Below, one piece after another: positions 5,669 to 11,844 of a stretch of DNA of 11,844 bases. Source of the DNA: Flavobacteriaceae bacterium. Its GTDB lineage: Bacteria > Bacteroidota > Bacteroidia > Flavobacteriales > Flavobacteriaceae. Every line of letters starts with the position of its first letter. Position 1 is the first letter of the stretch. A program made the position numbers and the translations under genes. Location: the NCBI GenBank assembly GCA_030590765.1, contig JAUVCP010000023.1, positions 1 to 11,844 of the forward strand, in the 5' to 3' direction. Below the pieces are notes generated by a model. The model was not told the origin of the DNA and did no database searches. It saw nothing but the letters and a program-made list of their open reading frames with translations.

Positions 5669-6355
5669 ATGAAAAATGAAACTATTAAAATCTTACTGGT
5701 TGATGATGAACTCGATATCCTTGAAATTGTAGGATACCATCTTAACAAAGAAGGCTATCAGGTTTTTAAGGCTTGTAACGGAGTTGAAGCTGTAAACAAG
5801 GCAAAAGTTGTGGTGCCCCATTTGATCTTATTAGATATTATGATGCCTGAGATGGATGGAATTGAGGCCTGTGAGAAAATAAGAGCATTGAGCGGTTTAG
5901 AAAATGTTTTAATAGTATTTTTTACTGCAAGAGGAGAAGATTATTCACAGGTTGCTGGATTTGAAGCTGGTGCCGATGATTATATCACAAAACCAGTAAA
6001 ACCAAAAGTACTTATCAGTAAGGTTAAGGGTTTATTAAGAAGATTAAAGCAAAGTGAATCAACAGAGAACAGAATAATTACATTTGATGGAATTACCATT
6101 AACAAGGATCAATATTTTGTAGAAATAGATAACGATAAAATTACACTTCCACGAAAAGAATTTGAATTGTTATGCTTGCTTGCAAGTGTACCAAATAAAG
6201 TGTTTCATCGTGAAATAATTCTAAAAACAGTATGGGGTCAGGATGTGATAGTAGGTGGTAGAACCATTGATGTACACATTAGGAAACTCCGTGAAAAGAT
6301 TGGAGATGATTATATACAAACGATCAAAGGTGTCGGTTACAAATTTGTAGTCTGA
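5669..6355 (+). CDS. phoB: OmpR/PhoB-family response regulator
   Basis: This 228-residue protein has a receiver domain at about 6-122 with acidic Asp12/Asp13, phospho-acceptor Asp56 (LLDIMMPEMDG), Thr86 and Lys108 (ITKPV). A winged-helix DNA-binding domain (135-228) has recognition-helix region GGRTIDVHIRKLREKIG and the wing IKGVGYKF. All residues needed for phosphorelay are present. The partner kinase gene starts 108 bases downstream. Sequence details such as VDDELDILEIVGYHL and MDGIEACEKIR match flavobacterial PhoB proteins, which are thought to control phosphate starvation genes. The phosphate role is inferred from family, since no pst or phosphatase genes lie in the window. It has its own good promoter and an overlapping palindrome. 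Confidence 0.92.
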   Translation: MKNETIKILLVDDELDILEIVGYHLNKEGYQVFKACNGVEAVNKAKVVVPHLILLDIMMPEMDGIEACEKIRALSGLENVLIVFFTARGEDYSQVAGFEAGADDYITKPVKPKVLISKVKGLLRRLKQSESTENRIITFDGITINKDQYFVEIDNDKITLPRKEFELLCLLASVPNKVFHREIILKTVWGQDVIVGGRTIDVHIRKLREKIGDDYIQTIKGVGYKFVV

Positions 6356-6438
6356 AAGCATAGATTTTACATGGAGTAAAATTTGATTTCAAAAAAATAA
6401 TAGTTTACATTTTTAACCAAGAGTTTTCAATACTTTAA

Positions 6439-6446
6439 TATATTTG
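6439..6446 (+). promoter_or_regulatory. possible -7 element before the sensor kinase gene
   Basis: TATATTTG matches TAnnTTTG and lies 17 bases upstream of the TTG start at 6464. No TTTG lies near the -33 distance. It may give a second promoter for the kinase inside the 108-base gap after phoB, or be chance in AT-rich sequence. Confidence 0.3.
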
Positions 6447-6463
6447 TTTTCAAATTCTTACCA

Positions 6464-7498
6464 TTGAAATTTTTACAATTACATAAACAGGCATTCTTAA
6501 CTACTGTTCTCATCATTACTTTTTTATTTCTATTTGAACTTCTGTTTTTCTATTTTGAACTTCAAAACAAATATTTGTATTGGGCTTTTTTTTTAATATT
6601 TGCTTTTGTAATTATCTATTACATTGTAAGTGTAAATATTAAGTATTTAATACACCGCCAGTTAAAATCTGTATTTGGAGATTCATTATTTAAAACTGAC
6701 ACTTTCTTGAATCAAAAAAGCTTGAAAAGAGATTATGAAACTCTTTTGAACCAAATTAAAGACTATACCGAAACTAAACACGTTGAGATAGAAAAACTTC
6801 ATGATCGTGATGATTTTCGAAAAGTTTTTTTAGGTGATGTATCTCACGAATTAAAAACACCCATATTTACTGCTCAAGGTTATATTTTAACTTTATTAGA
6901 GGAATCTTTTAAAGATAAAAAATTACAAAAAAAATATCTTGAAAGAGCTGGTAAAAGCATTGAAAGATTGAATTTTATTGTCAAAGATTTAGACATGATA
7001 TCAAAACTTGAAATGGGCATGGATCTAAATTTAAAATCATTAAATATTGTTCAACTTATTAGTGAAGTATTTGAAATTTTAGAGATTAAAGCAGGAAGAA
7101 AAAATATTACTTTAAATTTTAATACCCTTTATGAATTTCCTATTTTAGTATATGCTGATAAAGAAAGAATTGAACAGGTTTTGATCAATCTTATCTCAAA
7201 TTCTATAAATTATGGGAGGGATAGCGGTATTACAACCGTAAGTATTCAAACATATTCAAAAGATCAATTTATTATTCATATTGCTGATGATGGAATTGGA
7301 ATTCCAAAAAAGGAATTAAATCGATTATTTGAACGTTTTTATAGGGTTGATAAGAGTCGATCTAGAGAACAAGGGGGTTCAGGACTGGGACTTTCTATTG
7401 TAAAACATATTATTGAAGCACATGGCCAACAAGTAATGGTAAAAAGTGAAATCGATAAAGGTTCTATATTTTCATTCACATTAAACAAAGTATTGTAA
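6464..7498 (+). CDS. phoR: membrane sensor histidine kinase, PhoR-like
   Basis: This 344-residue protein begins at a TTG codon. No in-frame ATG occurs before residue 179, well past the catalytic His, so TTG is required. Two transmembrane helices (about 10-31 and 40-58) are joined by only about 8 residues, so there is almost no extracytoplasmic sensor domain. The dimerisation domain has GDVSHELKTPIFTAQGYILT, with His128 as autophosphorylation site. The ATP-binding domain shows the N box (Asn242, Asn246), G1 DDGIGIP (275-281), F box LFERFYRV (288-295) and G2 GGSGLGLS (304-311). It should phosphorylate the response regulator encoded just upstream. No PAS or clear HAMP domain is visible between helix 2 and the H box (59-118, partly coiled coil). 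The signal is probably sensed in the membrane or through a partner protein. Confidence 0.92.
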   Translation: MKFLQLHKQAFLTTVLIITFLFLFELLFFYFELQNKYLYWAFFLIFAFVIIYYIVSVNIKYLIHRQLKSVFGDSLFKTDTFLNQKSLKRDYETLLNQIKDYTETKHVEIEKLHDRDDFRKVFLGDVSHELKTPIFTAQGYILTLLEESFKDKKLQKKYLERAGKSIERLNFIVKDLDMISKLEMGMDLNLKSLNIVQLISEVFEILEIKAGRKNITLNFNTLYEFPILVYADKERIEQVLINLISNSINYGRDSGITTVSIQTYSKDQFIIHIADDGIGIPKKELNRLFERFYRVDKSRSREQGGSGLGLSIVKHIIEAHGQQVMVKSEIDKGSIFSFTLNKVL

Positions 7499-7650
7499 CG
7501 ATTCTATTTCATTCCAGATTTCTTTGCCTACATATATGTGGTTACATTGGAAATTGTTGCCTATTGACCAATATTTGTTGATTTAATACAATCATAATTT
7601 TAGCTTAACCTTAAAGTAATACTGAGTGTGTGTATTTAAAGAATAAAATT
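7499..7650. other. non-coding spacer after phoR
   Basis: No reading frame or RNA gene can be supported here. It contains a short AT palindrome ACATATATGT (7530-7539) without a T run. An A-rich leader precedes the ATG of the candidate small gene at 7651. Confidence 0.5.
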
Positions 7651-7842
7651 ATGTATAAATAAAAACAATTATTATTCTATTTTCTATCGCAGTGCTGGCA
7701 TTATTGGGTCACATTAATAGATTGGGGAGAAAATAATCAATTCTGGATTAAACAAGGTATCCCTAAAGACACAAAAATATTAAAGTTTACTTTTTTATGG
7801 CTTCTGTTTATTTCTTATTTTTACTATTGCAAAGTAGAATGA
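7651..7842 (+). pseudogene. candidate frameshifted small two-helix membrane protein gene
   Basis: The stretch between phoR and the dehydrogenase carries protein-like pieces in two frames. After ATG-TAT-AAA (7651-7659) the frame hits TAA at 7660. Skipping two bases gives KTIIILFSIAVLALLGHINR, a clean membrane helix, from 7662. That frame then ends at TAA 7734. Dropping one base of the GGGG run (7724-7727) continues as GENNQFWIKQGIPKDTK and a second helix FTFLWLLFISYFYYC, ending at TGA 7840. The two shifts compensate each other and would restore about 62 residues with helix-loop-helix topology. Either the gene is decayed, or the sequence has indel errors at the A run and the G run. The family is not recognised. 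It stops 16 bases before the dehydrogenase ATG. Confidence 0.4.
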
Positions 7843-7858
7843 TTTAAAACCCAAAAAA

Positions 7859-9316
7859 ATGAAAGTTTCTCTTAATAATCCAGACCTTTTTGTAGAAAAA
7901 GCATTTATAAATGGTGCATGGGTATCTGCCGATAATAATGTAACTTTTGAAGTAAGAAATCCTTCTGATAATTCCATTATTGGTAATGTGCCTGATATGA
8001 GGGTGGACGAAACAAAAAGAGCTATTAAAGCAGCAGATAATGCTTTCCATTTATGGAAAAAACAATCTGCGGAACATCGGTCAAAACTCTTGAGAAAATG
8101 GTTTGACCTCATAATTGAAAATGTAGATGACCTCGGTAAAATTTTGACTTTAGAGCAAGGTAAGCCACTTGAAGAAGCAAAAGGAGAAGTTTTATACGGA
8201 GCTTCCTTTGTAGAATGGTTTGCCGAAGAAGCCAAAAGAATTTATGGGGATGTTATTCCGGGTAACACAGCAAATTCAAGAATAGTTGTGTTAAAACAGC
8301 CTGTTGGTGTTGTTGGAGCAATTACCCCTTGGAACTTTCCAAATGCGATGATCACCCGTAAGGTTGGCCCTGCACTTGCTGCTGGGTGTACAGTTGTTTT
8401 AAAACCGCCAGGGTTAACTCCTTATTCTGCTTTGGCTTTGGCTAAACTGGCAGAGATGGCAGGTTTTCCTCCAGGAGTTTTTAATATTATTACTACAGCT
8501 AAATCTTCTGTAGTTGGTGCTGAATTGACTTCTAGTAAAATTGTAAAAAAGATATCCTTTACTGGTTCAACAGAAATTGGTAAACTTTTGATCAAACAAT
8601 GTGCAGATACGGTTAAAAAAGTATCCATGGAACTGGGTGGCAATGCACCATTTATCATTTTTAACGATGCGGATGTTGATAAAGCTGTGGAAGGAGCGAT
8701 TGCTTCAAAATACCGAAATGCCGGACAAACCTGTGTTTGTACCAACAGAATTCTTGTTCAAAGTGGTATCAAAGATGAGTTTTTAAAACATTACATAAAA
8801 GCAGTTGAAAAACTAAAAGTGGGTGATGGAATGGAGCCAAATGTCGAGATCGGACCTTTAATCGATCAGGGAGCAATTGATAAAGTTGAGGATCTTGTTA
8901 AAGATGCATTGGACAATGGGGCAAACTTAATGATCGGGGGAGAAAAATACAAAGCGGATTCTCTTTATTATCAACCAACGGTTATTTGCGATGTTACTTC
9001 ACAAATGAATATTGCCGATGAAGAAATATTCGGACCGGTATCTACCATTTTTGAATTTGAAACTGAAAAAGAAGCCATTAAAATCGCTAATGATACACCT
9101 TTCGGACTTGCCTCTTATTTCTATGGAAATAATATGAGTCAGATCTGGAGAGTTGCGGAGGCTTTGGAATATGGTATGGTGGGAATCAACACTGGTAAAA
9201 TATCTACAACAGTTGCACCTTTTGGAGGAATTAAAGAAAGTGGTACGGGCCGTGAAGGATCCAAATATGGTATTGATGAATATGTGATAATTAAATATCT
9301 AAATTTTGAAATTTAA
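7859..9316 (+). CDS. gabD: succinate-semialdehyde dehydrogenase (NAD(P)+), GabD type
   Basis: This 485-residue protein is a complete aldehyde dehydrogenase of usual length. Cofactor and catalytic residues are ITPWNF (Asn159), VLKP (Lys182), FTGSTEIGK (234-242), MELGG (Glu258) and NAGQTCVC (nucleophile Cys292, with Cys294 two residues later). The block IYGDVIPG, ITRKVGPALAAGCT and the end GGIKESGTGREGSKYGIDEY are strongly GabD-like. Arg167, Arg286 and Ser461 fall where succinate-semialdehyde dehydrogenases bind the substrate carboxylate. The enzyme oxidises succinate semialdehyde to succinate, the last step of the GABA shunt. The Cys-x-Cys pair is the redox switch seen in some homologues. No transaminase gene is nearby. 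Other semialdehyde substrates, such as glutarate semialdehyde, are possible. The start is preceded by an A-rich leader. Confidence 0.9.
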   Translation: MKVSLNNPDLFVEKAFINGAWVSADNNVTFEVRNPSDNSIIGNVPDMRVDETKRAIKAADNAFHLWKKQSAEHRSKLLRKWFDLIIENVDDLGKILTLEQGKPLEEAKGEVLYGASFVEWFAEEAKRIYGDVIPGNTANSRIVVLKQPVGVVGAITPWNFPNAMITRKVGPALAAGCTVVLKPPGLTPYSALALAKLAEMAGFPPGVFNIITTAKSSVVGAELTSSKIVKKISFTGSTEIGKLLIKQCADTVKKVSMELGGNAPFIIFNDADVDKAVEGAIASKYRNAGQTCVCTNRILVQSGIKDEFLKHYIKAVEKLKVGDGMEPNVEIGPLIDQGAIDKVEDLVKDALDNGANLMIGGEKYKADSLYYQPTVICDVTSQMNIADEEIFGPVSTIFEFETEKEAIKIANDTPFGLASYFYGNNMSQIWRVAEALEYGMVGINTGKISTTVAPFGGIKESGTGREGSKYGIDEYVIIKYLNFEI

Positions 9317-9353
9317 ACGATGAGTAATAAAGCAAAAAAGTTTGATTTATTGT

Positions 9354-11844
9354 TTACTTTTTCATCAGCATCCTCTTGATCTCGTTTAATTTCATCAAAG
9401 CTTCAATAGGAGTAAGTGTATCAATGTTAGTTGTAAGAATTTCTTCTTTGATCTCTTCCAATAATGGGTCATCTAGCTTAAAAAAGCTCAATTGCAAATC
9501 TTCTTCAGTGGCCTGTTTTAATTTTTCTTGCATGTCTTCACTGGCATGACTTTTTTCTAGCCGTTTTAGCATTTTGTTTGCTCTGTGAATTACAGGTGTA
9601 GGCATACCAGCAAGTTTGGCAACATAAATTCCGAAACTGTGTTTACTTCCTCCCGGTACTAATTTTCGCAGGAAGATCACCTTATCTTTCAACTCTTTTA
9701 CCGAAACATTGAAATTTTTTATCCGTTCAAATGTCTCACTCATATCATTGAGTTCATGATAATGTGTAGCAAATAAGGTTTTAGCTTTTGCTGGATGTTC
9801 ATGCACATATTCGGCTATAGCCCAAGCAATTGAAATACCATCATAGGTGCTGGTTCCACGTCCGATCTCATCAAGAAGGATCAAACTTCGATCGGATAAA
9901 TTATTTAAAATACTTGCGGTTTCATTCATTTCTACCATAAAAGTAGATTCTCCCATTGAGATATTATCACTGGCGCCAACACGTGTAAATATTTTATCCA
10001 CCATACCAATTCTGGCATTTTGAGCGGGCACATAACTTCCCATCTGAGCCAGTAGAACAATCAAAGCAGTTTGCCTTAAAATAGCTGATTTACCACTCAT
10101 ATTCGGTCCGGTGATCATGATGATCTGTAGTTGATTGCGATTTAAAACCAGATCATTGGCTATATATTCTTCTCCAACAGGTAATTGTTTTTCAATAACA
10201 GGATGCCGACCGTTTTTGATCTCTATATCAGTACTTTCATCAATAATAGGGCGAACATAATTATTACTGGAAGCAAGTTTTGCAAAAGAGCTCAAACAGT
10301 CTATCTGGGCAACGATTTGCGCATTTTTTTGAACTTTTTGAATAAAAGGGAGAATAAACCGTAACAATTCTGTAAATAATTCCAGTTCAATCTTACCAAT
10401 TTTTTCCTGTGCTCCTAAAATTTTGGTTTCATACTCTTTTAACTCTTCCGTAATATATCTTTCAGCAGAAACAAGAGTTTGTTTTCTGATCCACTCTTCG
10501 GGAACTTTATCTTTATGGGTATTTCTAACTTCAATATAATAGCCAAAAACGTTGTTAAAAGCTATTTTTAAACTTGAAATTTGTGTGCGTTCTTTTTCAC
10601 GAATTACAATACTATCCAAATACTCTTTTCCAGAGTTTGAAATGTTTCGCAATTCATCTAATTCTTCAGAAACTCCAGTTGCAATGGCATTCCCTTTATT
10701 GATATTTACCGGAGCATCCTCTCGTAAGGTCTTTGAAATTTCATCAATTAAATTGATACAACTATCAATTTCACCACCAAGTTTTTGTAAAGTTTTATTT
10801 TTGCTTTGATGAGCAATTTCTTTGATAGGATTAATCGCTTTTAAAGAGTCTTTTAACAATACCACTTCACGTGGATTGATCTTACCAGTTGCAACTTTTG
10901 AAATAAGTCGTTCAAGATCACTTATTTGTTTGATCTGATAATTTATCTGATCAAAAAAGGTTTCATTTTCGATAAAATATTTTACTATTTCATGTCGTTT
11001 TCGAATTTCATCAATATTCTTTAAAGGTAATGCAAGCCATCGTTTTAGTAATCTTCCGCCCATAGGCGAAATGGTTTCATCAATAATATCCAGTAAAGTT
11101 ACGGCTTGTGCAGAATTTGCATAATACAGCTCTAAATTTCTAATGGTAAATTTATCCATCCAAACATAATTACCTTCGATCACACGATGGATATTGGTAA
11201 TATGTTCCAGTTTGTGGTGTTGTGTCTCTGATAAATAATGCATTACCGCTCCTGCGGAAATAATTCCTTCAGCCAGATCATTAATCCCAAAACCTTTTAA
11301 AGACATGATCTTAAAATGATTATATAAAATTTCATTAGCAAAATCATTTTGAAATATCCAGTCTTCTAAATAAAAAGTATAGAATTGCTCTCCAAAAATA
11401 TCTCTGAATCTTTGTTTGAATTGTTTTTGAACCAGGATCTCACTTGGAGAGAAATTTTGCAGCAATTTATCAATATACTCCGCATTACCCTGTGCAGTTA
11501 AAAATTCTCCTGTAGAAACATCTAAAAAGGAAATACCTATATTTTTTTTACCAAAATGTACAGCGGCTAAAAAGTTATTCTTTTTTGCCTGTAAAACCTC
11601 ATCATTTAAAGCAACACCCGGTGTAACCAATTCGGTAACACCTCGTTTTACGATGGTTTTTGTCATTTTCGGATCTTCCAGCTGATCACAAATAGCAACC
11701 CTTAATCCGGCCTTTACTAGTTTAGGCAAATAAGTATTTAATGAATGATGCGGAAATCCTGCCAGAGCAGTTTCAGTTTCACTTCCTGCACCTCTTTTTG
11801 TTAGAACAATTCCTAAGATCTTAGCAGCTTTTTTTGCATCATCA
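9354..11844 (-). CDS. mutS: DNA mismatch repair ATPase MutS (5' end outside window)
   Basis: The frame runs from the right edge (first full codon at 11843) to TAA at 9356-9354, giving 829 residues. It opens with [18 protein letters not shown], which aligns with E. coli MutS from about residue 42, so roughly the first 40 residues, including the mismatch-wedging Phe-x-Glu, lie beyond the edge. Next come [16 protein letters not shown] and [10 protein letters not shown] of the N-terminal domain, then connector, lever and clamp regions. The ATPase has Walker A GPNMSGKS (10109-10086), the [13 protein letters not shown] loop, Walker [11 protein letters not shown] (around 9872-9849) and FATHYHEL. A helical C-terminal tail ([17 protein letters not shown]) follows. 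MutS binds mismatches and recruits MutL. The TTG at 11729 is internal, because upstream codons are clearly MutS. It is convergent with gabD at a 37-base gap. Confidence 0.97.
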   Translation of the reverse strand, partial: DDAKKAAKILGIVLTKRGAGSETETALAGFPHHSLNTYLPKLVKAGLRVAICDQLEDPKMTKTIVKRGVTELVTPGVALNDEVLQAKKNNFLAAVHFGKKNIGISFLDVSTGEFLTAQGNAEYIDKLLQNFSPSEILVQKQFKQRFRDIFGEQFYTFYLEDWIFQNDFANEILYNHFKIMSLKGFGINDLAEGIISAGAVMHYLSETQHHKLEHITNIHRVIEGNYVWMDKFTIRNLELYYANSAQAVTLLDIIDETISPMGGRLLKRWLALPLKNIDEIRKRHEIVKYFIENETFFDQINYQIKQISDLERLISKVATGKINPREVVLLKDSLKAINPIKEIAHQSKNKTLQKLGGEIDSCINLIDEISKTLREDAPVNINKGNAIATGVSEELDELRNISNSGKEYLDSIVIREKERTQISSLKIAFNNVFGYYIEVRNTHKDKVPEEWIRKQTLVSAERYITEELKEYETKILGAQEKIGKIELELFTELLRFILPFIQKVQKNAQIVAQIDCLSSFAKLASSNNYVRPIIDESTDIEIKNGRHPVIEKQLPVGEEYIANDLVLNRNQLQIIMITGPNMSGKSAILRQTALIVLLAQMGSYVPAQNARIGMVDKIFTRVGASDNISMGESTFMVEMNETASILNNLSDRSLILLDEIGRGTSTYDGISIAWAIAEYVHEHPAKAKTLFATHYHELNDMSETFERIKNFNVSVKELKDKVIFLRKLVPGGSKHSFGIYVAKLAGMPTPVIHRANKMLKRLEKSHASEDMQEKLKQATEEDLQLSFFKLDDPLLEEIKEEILTTNIDTLTPIEALMKLNEIKRMLMKK

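Noticed and set aside
7530..7539. Palindrome ACATATATGT as terminator after phoR
   Set aside because: It is a short AT-only stem with no following T run. Simple alternating AT sequence is expected by chance here.
7795..8745. Minus-strand open frames at 7795-8235, 7844-8050 and 8422-8745
   Set aside because: They are antisense to the well-matched gabD coding sequence and have low-complexity Ser/Phe-rich translations. They are shadows of gabD.
9317..9353. Terminator between gabD and mutS
   Set aside because: AGTAA...TTACT arms can be drawn, but only with a bulge and weak AT pairs. There is no convincing stem plus T tract.
8601..10809. Short plus-strand frames at 8601-8786 and 10552-10809
   Set aside because: They overlap gabD and mutS, which are supported by motifs throughout.
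11727..11729. TTG at 11729 as the start of mutS
   Set aside because: The frame continues upstream to the window edge with clear MutS sequence ([19 protein letters not shown]), so the true start is outside.

Overview
The window is AT-rich DNA from a member of the Bacteroidota, most likely a flavobacterium. The call rests on the TTTG-N19-TAnnTTTG promoter architecture, the scarcity of Shine-Dalgarno sites, and closest family resemblance to flavobacterial proteins (PhoB/PhoR pair, Uup-type ABC-F ATPase, HTH plus four-helix membrane protein pair). It looks like chromosomal core or near-core DNA. I see no phage, plasmid, transposase, CRISPR, tRNA or rRNA sequence.

Layout. Positions 1-89 hold the last 28 codons of an unidentified plus-strand gene. 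It is followed by a bidirectional hairpin terminator (119-163) shared with a minus-strand pair: a small four-helix membrane protein (369-833) transcribed into an XRE/Cro-type HTH regulator (163-366). Reading right from about 1032 is a plus-strand pair: a Uup-like ABC-F ATPase with a GTG start, then an outer-membrane phospholipase A (pldA). A consensus Bacteroidota promoter then drives a membrane-anchored class II (c'-type) cytochrome. Between the cytochrome gene and the convergent DEDDy exonuclease gene (4736-5458, minus) lie two full copies and one half copy of an imperfect inverted-repeat element. Divergent from the exonuclease is the phoB-phoR two-component pair. A 360-base stretch follows (7499-7858) that appears to hold a frameshifted two-helix small membrane protein gene. 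Next come a succinate-semialdehyde dehydrogenase (gabD type) and, convergent to it, mutS, whose 5' end lies beyond the right edge.

Function. The genes are mostly independent housekeeping or stress functions: translation factor ATPase, envelope lipid turnover, c-type heme protein, nuclease, phosphate-type two-component control, aldehyde oxidation and mismatch repair. I found no convincing new multi-gene system. The points most worth a second look are the inverted-repeat cluster that abuts and supplies a stop codon, an Asn-to-His change at the third position of the phospholipase triad, the two-frameshift small membrane gene, a start codon buried in a hairpin, and a perfect palindrome overlapping the phoB promoter.
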